The notes beneath the pieces are model-generated. The model was not told the DNA's origin. It saw only the letters and a list, made by a program, of their open reading frames with translations, and made no database searches. From positions 60,774,042-60,838,041 of the forward strand of contig CM060734.1 in NCBI GenBank assembly GCA_030704615.1: DNA of 64,000 nucleotides, given 5' to 3'. How positions within the stretch are numbered: the first letter of the stretch is position 1; each line of letters opens with the position of its first letter. The stretch is from Takakia lepidozioides (taxonomy: Eukaryota > Streptophyta > Takakiopsida > Takakiales > Takakiaceae). The translations under genes were made by a program, and so were the position numbers. Shown here piece by piece: positions 11,624-23,682 of this stretch.

Positions 11624-12302
11624 CTGTGCAGATTGTTTTGAGATGCAAGAAGTAAACTTTCCGCTATCTATTACAGTGTGGGTTATAAGCTACACTCACC
11701 AAGCGTTAGGCAGCCGACACTATCACCCCTAAACCCATATTAGCCCATACCATCACCCCTAAACCAATATTAGCTAGAAATAGCTAGTCAGACTAATTTA
11801 GTGTCGAAAATCCTGTACAGCTTTACAGGATTAGCTAGTCAGACTAATTTAGTCGTTCGATTCTCTCGGGGGGATGCGGATGATGGAGTTCGGGATTAAA
11901 TACTGCACCGCCCAGCTTGTTTGTGGATGATGGAGCCTGCAGAGTCTGCTAAGAAAAGATTGACAGAGGAGTACATGCTCTGCTGAAGAAACGGAAGCAA
12001 TGGCGTTGGAGATAATCTTTTGACAATCCGTGCAAGCAACAATGAGCAACAAGGGACGTGTAAGCTACAAGTGAGGTTAGAATTATCTGAAGTAAACGGC
12101 CGGACATCAGGGTGGCTATTCGGCTCCCTGCTCTGAAGCAAGTTTCTACTTCTAGTCTGTGTTCTGATTGTGTGATCCAACAGGCGTTGCATGAAACAGA
12201 GTTGCAGGATTAGAAGAGTAAACGTTTCGACGTTGACAATCAGGCAGCTTGCGGAAGTTCCTGTTCTCCAAGCACTATTCTACTCCCCTCGGCTATCCTC
12301 CA
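11624..12302. promoter_or_regulatory. Divergent intergenic/promoter region
   Basis: This interval separates the first WD40 exon copy (minus) from the GAR synthetase start (plus), so the two transcripts run head to head with at most about 0.7 kb shared upstream DNA. A TTAGCTAGTCAGACTAATTTAG segment is repeated (about 11782-11803 and 11831-11852), next to duplicated 'catcacccctaaacc' segments (about 11725 and 11751). No clear TATA box was identified. The assignment as promoter is inferred from layout only. Confidence 0.4.
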
Positions 12303-13922
12303 ATGTTAAAACTTGAGACCCCTACCCCGTTGGCACTTGGTCGCTGGAGACCATCCAACAACATAAAACCAGCTTCCCTGCAGAATTTTGTGTCACCTGG
12401 TGCTCCTGGTTTGAATGGTGGGTTCAGGGTTTATGCCAATAGCTTGTTCGCAACATTTCATGGTGTGAACCCATTGGAAAATGTACGTAGTGCGCAACTC
12501 AATCAAAGGGGAGGTGTCTCCATCAGGGCAGAAAGAGAGGGGCCAGTGGTAGCAGGGCCTGCGTCGGCTGTCGATGACTGCAATCGGCGAGAGGGGATTG
12601 TATCGCTGGTCATCGGTGGAGGAGGGAGAGAGCATGCCCTTTGTTTCGGCCTTAAGAGGTCTGCTTCATGTGATGGAGTCTTTTGTGCTCCTGGTAACGC
12701 AGGCATTGCATCCTCTGGTGATGCCACTTGCATTGCAGATCTTGATATCACCGACAGTGCTGCAGTCATCTCCTTTTGTCAGAAATGGGGGGTGGGGCTA
12801 GTTGTAGTTGGTCCTGAAGAGCCCTTAGTGGCTGGACTGGTGGATGCTTTAGTGCACGCAGGCATTCATGCATGTGGTCCATCAGCAGCGGCTGCGAATT
12901 TGGAGAGATCCAAGGATTTCATGAAGAGGTTGTGTGACGAGTACCAGATTCCCACCGCCAACTATAGTTCTTTCACAGTAGCTGCAGATGCTAAAAGATA
13001 TATCCAGGAACAAGGTGTGCCGATTGTAGTGAAAGCTGATGGCCTAGCAGCAGGCAAAGGTGTGATTGTTGCGCAGTCATTGGAGGAGGCATACGAAGCT
13101 GTGGATTCGATGCTGGTAAGGAATGAATACGGGTCCGCAGGGGAGATGGTGGTTGTTGAAGAATTTCTAGAGGGAGAGGAGGCCTCCTTTTTTGCCTTGG
13201 TTGATGGAGTAAATGTTCTCCCTTTGGCATCAGCCCAGGACCATAAGCGTGTTGGAGATGGAGACACAGGGCCAAACACTGGGGGAATGGGAGCCTATTC
13301 GCCTGCCCCAGTGTTGAGCCCAGACCTCGAGAGGCAGATTATGGATTCAATCATCCGCCCCACTGTCAAAGGCATGGCTGACAAAGGCTGCAAGTATGTA
13401 GGAGTGTTGTATGCAGGTGTGATTATTGAGTCAAAGACGGGCATGCCAAAACTTCTGGAGTATAATGTGCGCTTTGGAGATCCCGAGTGCCAGGTTTTGG
13501 TGATGAGATTTCAGTCAGATTTAGCCCAAGTACTGTTGGCGGCCTGCAAGGGGGAGTTGAAGGGTGTCCAACTAGAATGGGCCAACTACCCTGCCTTAGT
13601 GGTTGTGTTGGCCAGTACAGGTTACCCTGGAATTTACTCTAAAGGCTCCAAGATTGGAAACCTTGAAGAAGCAGAGCTCTGTACTCCAGGTGTGAAAGTA
13701 TTTCATGCAGGTACAGCTCTTGATAAGCAAGGAAACATTGTGGCATCAGGGGGTCGGGTACTTGGAGTTACTGCAGTCGGTAGGGACATTACCGAAGCTC
13801 AGAGAAGGGCCTATCAGGCAGTTGATGACATAGTATGGCCCGAAGGATTTTGCAGGCGTGATATTGGCTGGAGGGCTACAGCTCGGTTACAAGAAAGCCA
13901 TAAGACTCAGGAGAGATGGTGA
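12303..13922 (+). CDS. PUR2: Phosphoribosylamine-glycine ligase (GAR synthetase)
   Basis: Catalyses the second step of de novo purine synthesis: 5-phosphoribosylamine + glycine + ATP to GAR. In plants this occurs in plastids and probably mitochondria. The frame has an in-frame TGA at 12234, and the first ATG is at 12303, giving 539 aa. About 95 residues rich in Ser, Arg and Asn precede the enzyme core, as expected of an organelle transit peptide. The core starts at the Rossmann-like VIGGGGREHAL (about residue 103). The ATP-grasp domain includes VVKADGLAAGKGVI and EEFLEGEEASFFALVDG. The GARS signature RFGDPECQ is at about residue 390, and the C-terminal domain ends at WRATARLQ. No GART or AIRS fusion is present, as in bacteria and plants. 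The gene is uninterrupted, unlike its intron-rich neighbours. Symbol follows common plant usage. Confidence 0.96.
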   Translation: MLKLETPTPLALGRWRPSNNIKPASLQNFVSPGAPGLNGGFRVYANSLFATFHGVNPLENVRSAQLNQRGGVSIRAEREGPVVAGPASAVDDCNRREGIVSLVIGGGGREHALCFGLKRSASCDGVFCAPGNAGIASSGDATCIADLDITDSAAVISFCQKWGVGLVVVGPEEPLVAGLVDALVHAGIHACGPSAAAANLERSKDFMKRLCDEYQIPTANYSSFTVAADAKRYIQEQGVPIVVKADGLAAGKGVIVAQSLEEAYEAVDSMLVRNEYGSAGEMVVVEEFLEGEEASFFALVDGVNVLPLASAQDHKRVGDGDTGPNTGGMGAYSPAPVLSPDLERQIMDSIIRPTVKGMADKGCKYVGVLYAGVIIESKTGMPKLLEYNVRFGDPECQVLVMRFQSDLAQVLLAACKGELKGVQLEWANYPALVVVLASTGYPGIYSKGSKIGNLEEAELCTPGVKVFHAGTALDKQGNIVASGGRVLGVTAVGRDITEAQRRAYQAVDDIVWPEGFCRRDIGWRATARLQESHKTQERW

Positions 13923-13984
13923 AAGAATGAATGCAACCTTTTTAACACCTTCTGCAGGTATGAAAATGGTCCTCTCTCTCTCTC

Positions 13985-14690
13985 TGTCTCGTTACTATTC
14001 GCCCTGTCAAACAGGCTAAGCCCTGGCAGAAGAGAGTAGAAGAGATTCTCAAGGATCTGAATCTTAATCCACAAGTCTTGACCCTGCTGGATAAATCTGA
14101 CTTAGAGGCTGTAGTGTCCAAAGCCATGTCTGTTGCCAGGAAATTGTCTGATGAAAATAAAGTTAGGCAGAAAACTTTCCTGAACTTGTTTCCAGTCTGT
14201 GACATGGGGGAGGACATCATGGATGACCTCAAGGGTCTACCCACTCTTGGCACTAGACTGGAATTTAAACTCAGGGTGGGAAGCCTACCAGCAAACAGAA
14301 GCAGAGAGGAAAAGGGAGAGTGCAATTGCCCGTTGTGTCGGCAACCTGAAGACAATATTCATTTTCTGATTCACTGTCTGGGGTTCTCTCACCAGAGAGA
14401 GGCTCTCCTCAAATCTATCGTTGAGTTGTGCCTGTACCTCTGTTTACCAACTTTGAAAGTCTCGAGGCTGAGCCAAAAGCCCAGGCCCGTTTGGGGCCTA
14501 GTTATTGGGCAAACCACTCGCAGCAGATTGATGCTTGTGTGAAGGGATTTCTAGAGGATATCTGGAAAACCCGGATCAATTTTTTATTCCAAGGTAAGTC
14601 TTACTACCGACGTCAGCCCCTGACAGAGGTAGGTTCTGTCCCTTAGTGTTCCGCTCAAACTGGGCGCGGCTTATGAGTACATTCTCTTGT
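13985..14690 (+). mobile_element. LINE 3' end with zinc-binding motif (fragment)
   Basis: The frame 14078-14542 carries CNCPLCRQPEDNIHFLIHC, a C-x2-C...H...C arrangement like the C-terminal zinc-binding domain of non-LTR retrotransposon polyproteins. The 3' part (CAGGCCCGTTTGGGGCCTAG, then CAGCAGATTGATGCTTGTGT, ending TTATGAGTACATTCTC) recurs at 15640-15965 and 22650-22885, with pyrimidine (TC) tails at the latter two. There is no RT domain, so this is a 5'-truncated copy lying between the GAR synthetase and subtilase genes. Confidence 0.7.
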
Positions 14691-14944
14691 TAATATTGCT
14701 CTTTTCCTACCGCAAGTTCCCAGGCAGAATAGCACTTGACATGTTTGGATTTGAACTTTGCTGGATGATCCACCTGGGCCGTTCTATGAGACTTTCTACT
14801 GAGTTTATCCTGAATGTATTTGAGCTTGCACCACAAGGAAGCAGAGGCTCTGACCTACAGAAGAAGGGTCTAGCTGCTGTGATAAGAATGAAACAATTTG
14901 TCTCAGATGCATTTCTACATAGAACTGCTGTAATGGAAGTCTTT

Positions 14945-15828
14945 CTAGTGCAAAGAGTAGGGGTAAACTGCAAGGGGAAGGTTAACAATGTGCCCTGCAG
15001 TCCCGGTCCATGTTATGGACCCAAATGCAAACTGTGGATTTCTTGCTGATATGACTTTGAGAGTAACTTTGAATGAAGCTGTCTGGTTTGGTCGTATGGT
15101 GAAGGACATGGGAGATACTGTGACTGTAACAGTTGAAGCCATGGAAATTTTGGCTGTGTATGTCTCATTGAAAGATGCTACACTAGTGACTACCCGCGTA
15201 GCATTGCGTGAACCTTGCAATTTTACTATGGTTATGTATGGCATGTTAAGATCGGATGCCCACACACTTGTAGTATTACAAGATATGTTTGTAGCCGCTT
15301 GGACCTGCATATAGACAGCAGTGATTATGAATTTTGGTCAAAAATGACTTAGAACACATGATGCATGCTTGATTTCCTGCTTACATGTTGCAAGATAAAC
15401 AGAGCTCAACTGACTAGCCAAAAGGAAGTAGGTTCTTAGCCATGTTGTCTTCAGCTGCCTAATTTTTCCCTCTCTTTTCTGACCATGGGATGCTGTCATT
15501 TTCTGGTGCAGTGCTGTGCGTATTCTTTCAAGGGAAATACTGTCTTGGTGAGCATGAAAGAAAGAGACTGCCACTGGACATCTTTTTGCTCAGGTTGAGT
15601 GTATAGGACAATTCCAAAAGTCAGAATCCTCCTTTGGTCTGTATTCTCTGGGGAATCTCTGCATCAAATTGATGCTTTTGTAGAGGGATTTCTGGAGGGA
15701 ATCTTGAATGGCAGAATGTTCTTTCCACCAGGTTCTACTACTGGACCACAGCTTCAGCTCTATTAAGGGCTGCTCATCCCCCTTCCCCTTCTGATTGTTC
15801 AAACGTAGCTCGGGATCTATGGCCAGGC

Positions 15829-15866
<38 letters not shown>

Positions 15867-18800
15867 GTGTTTTGCCCAAACTGGGTGGAGGGTATATGGC
15901 CCCAAGGCTACGGCAAACAATGTCTTATGAGTACATTCTCTCTCTCTCATTTTGTGACAATGGTTCTGCATGGATAGGTATCCCTTTCTACTCCAGTAGC
16001 CATAGGGCATTTTGCAGTATTCTTCTTTGCAACGGAAGCAAGTGTACAGTGACAACGCACTGAAATTTTGTGTTTAAAATGGTTTTGTATAGGGAAGATT
16101 ACCTGAGAGGAAGATGAGCCAGGTACTGCACACAAGAAGTTTATGTAGTCCTGGAAGCCTGCATGAATACCCACCAGCCACCCTACATTATGAACCTCCC
16201 AATGCAGGTATCTTAATTTAGGGATCTCACTCCTTGCTTAGCCCAATTTCTCCAAACATCCTTCACATTTGTGGTCTTCAGTTGCCCTCTCCTTGTATTT
16301 ATCTATTGGTGCTGATAACGACCAGCCTTCCTCAAACTCCCATCTAGGCCAATTGCTTCTGATGAATCTGTTTGAGGTTTTACAGCAAGCCCTTATTGCA
16401 AGGATACCAGGGCAGGAAGAGGACACAGACAAGTATGCTGGATAGTAACTAATATGATGTGAACTAGTACTTGGGATAATCTCCAGGGGAGAGACTCAAC
16501 TCATTGTAGTACCCATCAGGGCATAGTCCCTGCAGGTTATGCATCCTCTGGGAGCTGGTTGTGGGCTTTCACCCCACCATTAGACTTAATAAAAATTACG
16601 AGGTGCTTGTGCACAACCAGCATGAGCTGGTCACAGGGAGTTGAGTGTAGCTTTAAGGGCAGACATTGACATACAAGAAGCATGAGATTTAATTTGTTGC
16701 TGCTTGTCTACTTGCAATAGATCAGATGCATTCGCACTGCCACTCACACTGTCGAGAAAGTAAAGCAGAGAAGCAAGTGGTATGTAAAATGTGTGCAGGA
16801 GGTCTGGACGACTCTTGGCACAGAGTAAAATAATGCAGCACCAGCGAACGAAAGGACAAATCAAACCCCAAATGTTGCGTGAAGTCAGCCGGGATGAGCT
16901 CCCAATGGTATTTGCTTTTAGAGTACATACCAGCATCAAAAATGAGCCCTGGGTTGGTGGCTGCTGTTGGCTTTATTTCTCCCCCTCCCATGTCAAAAGG
17001 GGCAGCTGCTCCTACAAATCCAGTAGGAGCGGAAGGATTTGTAACAGGGTTTTGTGCTTGAATTTTCTGCCCATTGCTCCCAAGTAATGATCCTGTGGTG
17101 ACAATGGCTGAGCGGATCGCAGCAGGACTCCATGAGGGGTAGAGCTGCTTTAAAATTGCGGTCACACCTGCTACATGTGGCGCGGACATGCTGGTTCCTG
17201 ATAGCAGCGCAAAGCTTGCACCTACAGTCCACCATTGCCCACGACCATTGCCCATATCAAGCAGGAGCAAAGATAGGAGCAAAGATAGTCATAAAAATGC
17301 AACAAACCCCTGAGCTCAGGAGAGAGAGAGTCCACTAATGCTTACTGAAAGGAGCTCGTTGTTAGTTATGTCCCACTCAATTTCACAAGCTTACCATTGA
17401 AACCAGGATCATCGATTCCAATCGGTGTCCAAGCTCCCCAGATCTCCCATCCGGGTGCCAAAATGTCTGGTTTAAGCACATCAGCAGCTGCTCCTGTGTC
17501 TGAATTGCCGAGTGGAGGGCCTCTTCCGGAGAATCCTTGCACTACAGGTGCAACAGCCCCATATGTTGCTTGGCAGTTATTGGTAGTGTTGACAGAGATG
17601 CCAGCAGTTGCTGTTGTATTCACAAAGACGCCAGCCACCCTCACTGTATTGTTTGTGTAGTATGCATACAGAGTCTGCTCCACAGATCCCATGGCGACAT
17701 ATCAGGCATATCCGATCCAGTTTGGACATATTGCTAGTTGGCATCAAGCAAGAGATGTGATTGAACCTAGATCCGTCCCAGAACTAATGGGAAGGGTGTA
17801 CATATGTTTCCTGACATGCCACCAGAGTCATCTCCCATCTGTTAAGAGAGTTAAGAAAGCAAGAGTCCACAAAGGGGCAAAAGAGAGGCCTGGGACAAGG
17901 GTAAAACAAACAAGAACTACTTGAGGTACATCAAGTGTCTGTGGAGACGAAGTTCCTCAGTTGTTGGCCGTGAGGCACTTCAGATCTAAGAAGGCCTCAA
18001 GTACAGATTGGGATTCTGTGGGCTAACTCCGATTTCATGGTATGCAAGACAGGAGAACACCTATCTATTTCTAACCTGATCTAGTGATCCATAGAGGACA
18101 ACTGAATGCTAATGATTTAGGGAGCATAATACCGTAGAAGAGGAATAGTCGGTGACGAAGGCTCCTGGAACTCCAAAGGGAATGGGGTCGAAGTAGACAG
18201 GTGAGAGGGACTGCTCAAGAGTGAGTAGAATGAACCCCGTGGCATTCAAGGACTGAACGGTCTGTGCCACGCTTTGTATGGTAGCACTCCCATATTCAAA
18301 GTCATCAGTGAAGTTGCAAAGAAGGATTTTTCCGGTCACCAATGTTGCATTGAAAGCTGTGGGATCCTGGCAGTCGCATGGGGCATACACAGTGGTACCA
18401 TTTAGGACTGCATCTTGCCAAGAAATCAGTTGTGTGTAGTTTGCAATGGGACCTGCAACGTTGAATTCTGGTTAGAGCTATACTTTCAACGGGGACTCCA
18501 CACCTGCAAATGCAGAATGCAAATTAGATGTCCATCTCAATTTGCAATTGGGCTCTATACTGGAGCTTTCACAAGTTTGGAATCCACACAGTCTGATGGG
18601 TTCCGCTGTGACTGCCATTGCACTCAAAACCTTTACCTGTCAAACCAGCTCCAATGATGGTTTTGTTGTTGCCAAGGTTGACGTAGACAGGGTAATTGCG
18701 ATCGGTAGAGCCAGCTCCGGTTGACAAAATCCACGGGCTCAATGAGTTTGTGGTTCCAATGGTTGGGCCCCCATTGCCAGCAGCTTGAATCACGGCGACC

Positions 18801-21800
18801 CCTGCTTTCACAGCAAAGAGAAGTGCAATGTCGAAGATTCCAAAGAAGGAGATGCCCGGTGGAGGAGACGTCAGTGCCAGAGATAGACTTAGCACTTGGC
18901 ATCCATCTGCGACAGCCTGCTCACACAATTTGATGGTGAAATGCTACGTACAATATTGACTTTCAAGCTAAGCCAAAGGAGAGTAGCTAGATGCGAATCT
19001 TCAAAGTTAAACATGTGCTATGAATAATCATGACTGGTTCGAACAATCGATACATCCTTGTGGCTATGGAATTGGATTTTAACTACCTAGGGAAGATAGA
19101 GACAGGATCTAGACTGACCTGGTCAATGGCAGCAACAACATCCGAAACCACTCCCCCATCTCTGAATACCGCCTTGTACATGGCCAGCCTATAAAACCAA
19201 CGGCAAAATGTCGACGCTTCAGATATGAGAATCCAACTGGCCAGGAACTGTGCGAAGCTCGCTAGCGATGGCTCCAGCGGGGTCGCCGCAATTTCAAAGT
19301 GCCATGTTTTGTAGCTGATGCGATTTAATACTTTTAGTTCTTCAGGTGCGCTCATCGTTCGAATTTAGCATTCTCATGTGGTGGGTCATGGTAGGTACCT
19401 GGCACGGGGAGCTGTACCGCTTGCAATACCAAAGTTCATGTTTTGCACTGTAATATTGACACCACCATTGCCTCCCGCCGTTGACAATGTATGGCTGCAA
19501 GATTGATCAACAAAATAGTAGTCAATACTCTGAATGCTAGCCAATCTGCAAGAATCCACGGTAACTTCGAAGGGACCTTGGATCTCGACTTCAATGAATT
19601 CAATGGGATGGCTTCCATGATTAGTCTTCTCTGCAAGCTAAGAACTGATCCAAATAGTTCAGAATCTGTGTGATGGATGCAACCTCTGTGTACATAACAA
19701 GACCTATCAATGTCAACAAGCTGCTGGACAACTCACAGGTGTGTGGAGAGTTCAATAACTGGGTTCAGGAATCAGGCAATCCATCACGTATGAAGTTAAT
19801 CTTGATCAATATCTCACACTCTGCAAGAATGTGCCCATCTTCCAGAAGAAGAAGATTGGTCCTACTTTCTTCAGTCTTGAAACCTGAGTTTATGCTTTGT
19901 CAATTTGCGGGGGCAAGTCCCCCCGGCAAGCTGACGAAGCAGAAAAACGTTGTGACTCAAGGATATTAGTAATCTTCATCTTCTTTCTTTGTGGTGTCGA
20001 TTGGTAGTATCAATGTGATGAGCAGGGAGAGAAGCTCGGAGAGAGCAGAGCGACAGACTGACCAGCCATGGCCATCGCCGTCAGCGGGAGAGGCAAAGTC
20101 GTAGAGGGGATCGAAGTAGCCGGATGCGATCATGCCATCCGCGAAGAATCGGGCACCAATGAGCTTGAGGTTGCAGCTGCCCGCAGGGAAGTCCGTGGTC
20201 ACGTTGCACGTTCCTGACCAGCCGGAAGGGATTGGTCCATAGGGGACCGTCACGTTGTCGGTGAAGGAAGGGTGGCCGGGCACCACCCCAGTGTCTACCA
20301 ACCCGATGATAATGTTCTCGCCGGTGGCTCCTGTTAGATTCCATGTTCCTGAAGAGCCTGTGAGGCCCATGAACTGGGTAGAGTGGGTGGTGGATTTTCT
20401 CACCGGCTGATCAATTTCGATCCTCACTACACTGCTGGATTCGCTCAGTAATTGAACCTGCTCAAATTCGGCAAGCAGATACACGGAGATAATGAGATGG
20501 GCTGAGCTGATGGATTGACTGATCTTTAATCCATGATCTTCACTAACTGTAGACCTGTTCAAGGATGGCATGCTTCACAGCTCGAGGCTTCACTTCTGGA
20601 ATCTGCATGTGCAACATTTCAGGACCATGCAGCCTTCGGAAACTCGTGGACATAGAGCCAGAAGTTGAGAAGATAAGAACTGGATTGTACAATTCATTCA
20701 AATTAGGCTCGAGTCAGCTTGCGAACTTCTGAATGGATCACATTAGTTAAGTTATAACCACCCAGGTGTTAGCCGAAACGAAAAGGCACTGATAAATTGT
20801 ATACGTGCGTGCTAATCAGCACGTGTAGACTGATGGCTGGTTTAATGAAGACAACAGTCCCACCAGGTCATCTCCTGAATGAGTTCATACGCATACTTGC
20901 TTCCTGTATAATTACAACTTAACGAGAGAATAGAAAAGCCTCAGTGATAATTTCTCTTTGCTGCAGTAAATACGAGTAACATCTCGGTGTCGTCGATCGA
21001 TGAAGGAGGAGGATAATAACATCATGTCATGACATTGACCAACTGGTGAGTTTCCAGAGTTAATGGAAGCGTCCAACAAATTAATGCATTGGTAGGGAAG
21101 CACCTGAACTAGTGGGTTGCGGAGAAGAACTGCAAATCCATTGACAACCTGAACCATGCTGTAGAGCTTACGGTAACCTCCAGTGTTGGAGAGGATTCTC
21201 CTTAGAACTTGATCATGAGATTTTATCAAGGTATCTGCATACGAACTTGCTGCATGGCTGCCCAGTACCCCCAATTTACCACCACGGTTTGCTTGTAGTT
21301 CCACATGAGAATCAACAGCTCATGAATATGTGACGTATTAGGTACAACTAATCTTCAACCAGTAGATCACAGAAACAGAAATATCTGCCCAGGGCTTTTC
21401 TCTCCTTTCTGTGCCTTCCCCGATTTCCTACGGTATCGAGCTCCTCTTCCCCTCCTTCTATGGGCCCAGCTCTTGATTTAAAAGTCGGTCGGGACTGCTA
21501 TTGTTACATAGTAGTTTCAACGACCATTTCTGATGTCCCCTGTGGATATCCTTGTATGTGCTCGAACATTGAATTCATCACGAATATCATGGCCCAGGGA
21601 TCATGAACAAGAATTGTCCTAAGTTTACAGGCCTAATGATGCCCACTCTGTGCCAGCATGAAACACTTTGTTACAATTATGGATGTCGAAACCAGTAGCT
21701 AGTGCAAGTGCAAATTGTACTTGGCAGCCTGATCAAAGTAAGTCAGAAATGAGAGGGGGAGATAGAACTCAGTGGTATAAGGTGTGTGTAAGGGATCGAA

Positions 21801-22518
21801 TGGTGAATCACTATGATCAATAGAATAGATGAGCGCCCGAGAGATAACCGTGATCACAGAATATGTCGTCGGGCTATATTACGGCTGGGTCACAAATTAA
21901 ACACTAGTCTAGGCTCTCTAGAACTTCACAGGCCTGACTATGCTGCATATATGAGGTCAGGGTCTGAAGGATTAGGAATGGCGCAGTACAAACAACTCTA
22001 TTCAATTGCATGTCAACGTAAGCGCCACAAGCATCCATGGTTGATCACTTAGTAAGCTGCACAGCCCTAGAAAGCACAACATATCACTTCCAGGTAGAGT
22101 ATAAGGGATCTGCAACTGCTGGCATGGTGTGATGATCAGAGAGCGATGGAATCGAGACGGCCCCACAAGTTCTATACATAACAATTCATATATGGATGTC
22201 CAGCCGACTATGATACATCAAAAAAGGTCATAGTTGCAAAATTAATAGGACAGAGTACCTCGGGGAGACAAGATCTGTGTCGACTTCAAATGGATTGGCT
22301 GGCTTTGACGGCGCTCCATATTGACCTACCACGGACGGACCCTTCAACTGGACCAGATACACATTTGAGTTAAAGTTCTTTGAGGTCGTTGCTAATCCTA
22401 CCACTCCTGTTACCTCATTCTGTGCACTGACTAGTATGTAGGTTGCCAGAAGGACAAAAACTAAATTGGCTGGCAAGCGGTGTAGGTGATCGTGCCGACT
22501 AGAACAGATTTTAGGCAT
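14945..22518 (-). CDS. Subtilisin-like serine protease, SBT2-type (11 exons)
   Basis: Exons: 22518-22259, 21257-21104, 20457-20063, 19494-19399, 19188-19119, 18916-18637, 18452-18133, 17674-17395, 17221-16931, 16158-16103, 15304-14945. All are GT-AG and phase-consistent, 2562 nt, 853 aa. A signal peptide (hydrophobic LVFVLLATYILVSA, about residues 19-32) leads to an I9 inhibitor prodomain (NVYLVQLKG to NGFAVLLRNP) and the S8 domain. The catalytic residues are Asp193 (GLVDTGV), His268 (GDGHGCHT), Asn373 (QAAGNGGP) and Ser629 (SGTSMSAPHVAG). A PA-like insertion (about residues 410-540) and an Fn3-like C-terminus follow. Strings such as GTAPRARLAMYKAVFRDGG and DVVAAIDQAVADG, and the C-terminal SLPG-like 'LCAVPGSSSSQ', fit plant subfamily SBT2. 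Likely secreted or vacuolar. Oddity: Cys replaces the usual Ser/Thr after the catalytic His-Gly, across the exon 3/4 junction. Intron 10 contains a LINE fragment. Confidence 0.92.
15630..15965 (+). mobile_element. LINE 3'-end fragment with CT tract, inside SBT intron 10
   Basis: Shares the CAAATTGATGCTTTTGTAGA...GGATTTCTGGAGGG segment, the CAAACTGGGTGGAGGG segment and the GGCTACGGCAAACAATGTC-TTATGAGTAC end with the copies at 14510-14690 and 22680-22885. A (CT)n run is internal (about 15833-15862), with a further CT tail at 15937-15948. It lies on the strand opposite to the subtilase gene, between coding exons 10 and 11. Confidence 0.65.
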
Positions 22519-22619
22519 TGTGGGACGCTCTCAATTATCAGGAGCCCTGGCTGTACGAGAAAATTATATACGCTTGTGCTCAAAACGTTGTCTCACGAAA
22601 TGGGCATTATAATCGAATG
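22519..22619. promoter_or_regulatory. Immediate upstream of the subtilase gene
   Basis: A short 5' flank between the SBT start codon (22518) and a LINE 3' end starting about 22620. No TATA or other motif was identified with confidence; the core promoter may lie inside or beyond the LINE. Confidence 0.25.
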
Positions 22620-22885
22620 TAACCCTCTCTCTCTCTCGCTCGCTCTCTCCAAAAGCCCAGGCCCTTTTGGGGCCTAGTTATTGGGCAAATCCCACACAGC
22701 AGATTGATACTTGTGTAAAGGGATTTCTAGAGGATATCTGTAAAACTCGGATCAATGTCTGTTCCAAGGCAAGTCATCGTCAGCATCTCACAAAGTTCCG
22801 CTCAAACTGGGCGCGGGGTCACTGGCCACAAGGCTACGGCAAACAACATCTTATGAGTACTCTCTCTCTCTCTCTCTCTCTCAGA
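22620..22885 (+). mobile_element. LINE 3'-end fragment with TC tail
   Basis: Aligns by eye with the 3' half of the 13985-14690 element: AAAAGCCCAGGCCCTTTTGG, CAGCAGATTGATACTTGTGT, CGGATCAATG, CGCTCAAACTGGGCGCGG, GGCTACGGCAAACAACATC-TTATGAGTAC, followed by (TC)n at about 22861-22883. A (CT)n run is also at its left edge (22623-22648). Severely 5'-truncated. Confidence 0.7.
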
Positions 22886-23117
22886 CTCTCCTCCCTGAGC
22901 ACAATTAGCTAGCTTGACACAACGGAGTTTCAAGAGGTTCTGATCAGCTGCTGGAACTGACACAAAACATGTAGATCCAGGAGGTGACATGAAGCTATAT
23001 ATATGTGTAAATACATATTATGGAAAGGCAGCTCGAGTGCTTCTGTAGATGGCATGACGAACACGTGCCAATAATCCCTACACTTTGTTGGGCACTCAAG
23101 TTTCTTTCTTTCACTTG
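22886..23117. other. Intergenic, no gene recognised
   Basis: Short interval between a LINE end and a SINE. Nothing seen. Confidence 0.4.
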
Positions 23118-23306
23118 AGCAGGTAGCCCAGTGGTTGGGTGTTTGTGCCTTGCCTGTGCATAACCTAGGTGATCCTGGGTTCAATCCTTCAACATGTGCC
23201 TTCAGACCGTCCATTGGGCCCTCGATGGCCTGTGTGTTGAGCAGTAGGCTCAGTAAATTCACTGGACGTTAAAGAAACTTTATCTTTATCTTTCTTTTGT
23301 TTTTCC
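23118..23306 (+). mobile_element. tRNA-derived SINE (third family)
   Basis: A box-like GTAGCCCAGTGGTTGGG (about 23124-23140) and B box-like CTGGGTTCAATCC (about 23175-23187) are correctly ordered and spaced. The body runs through GCCTGTGTGTTGAGCAGTAG to CACTGGACGTTAAAG and ends in a TTTATCTTTATCTTTC tail. The tail and non-tRNA body rule out a functional tRNA gene. Confidence 0.7.
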
Positions 23307-23682
23307 TCGCAGAAAGGGAGCGGAGGCCTGTTACTCAACGTCACTGGAGTCGATGCAAAGCCCGAGTGTACTTGATGCAAGAGCTCCTAAATTTGTACAT
23401 TTATCCGTTGTTATAAAACAAATTTTCCCCCATTATCAATGAGCTGGTAACTGCTTTGAATGCTCTTATTAAGTTAGTGGCCAACACATTCACAACACAT
23501 TCTCTGCCATGAGCACACATTAAGGGATTGTATGAACGGCTGAAATATGAAACCATTTCCACATTTTGTTTTTTGTTTTTTGGGGGTTGGGAAAAGGGAA
23601 AAAGCCCTGAAATATTTGAAATTACATTCAAGTTGAATCCATTGACTTATTTACTGAAGTAAGGAAGGCTTTGGCTGTTTAC

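Noticed and set aside
12249-12302. Start of GAR synthetase at TTG 12249
   Set aside because: Plant nuclear genes use ATG; the first in-frame ATG after the upstream stop is at 12303.
12393-13279. Minus- and plus-frame ORFs overlapping the GAR synthetase
   Set aside because: Out-of-frame shadows of a well-conserved enzyme; no motifs.
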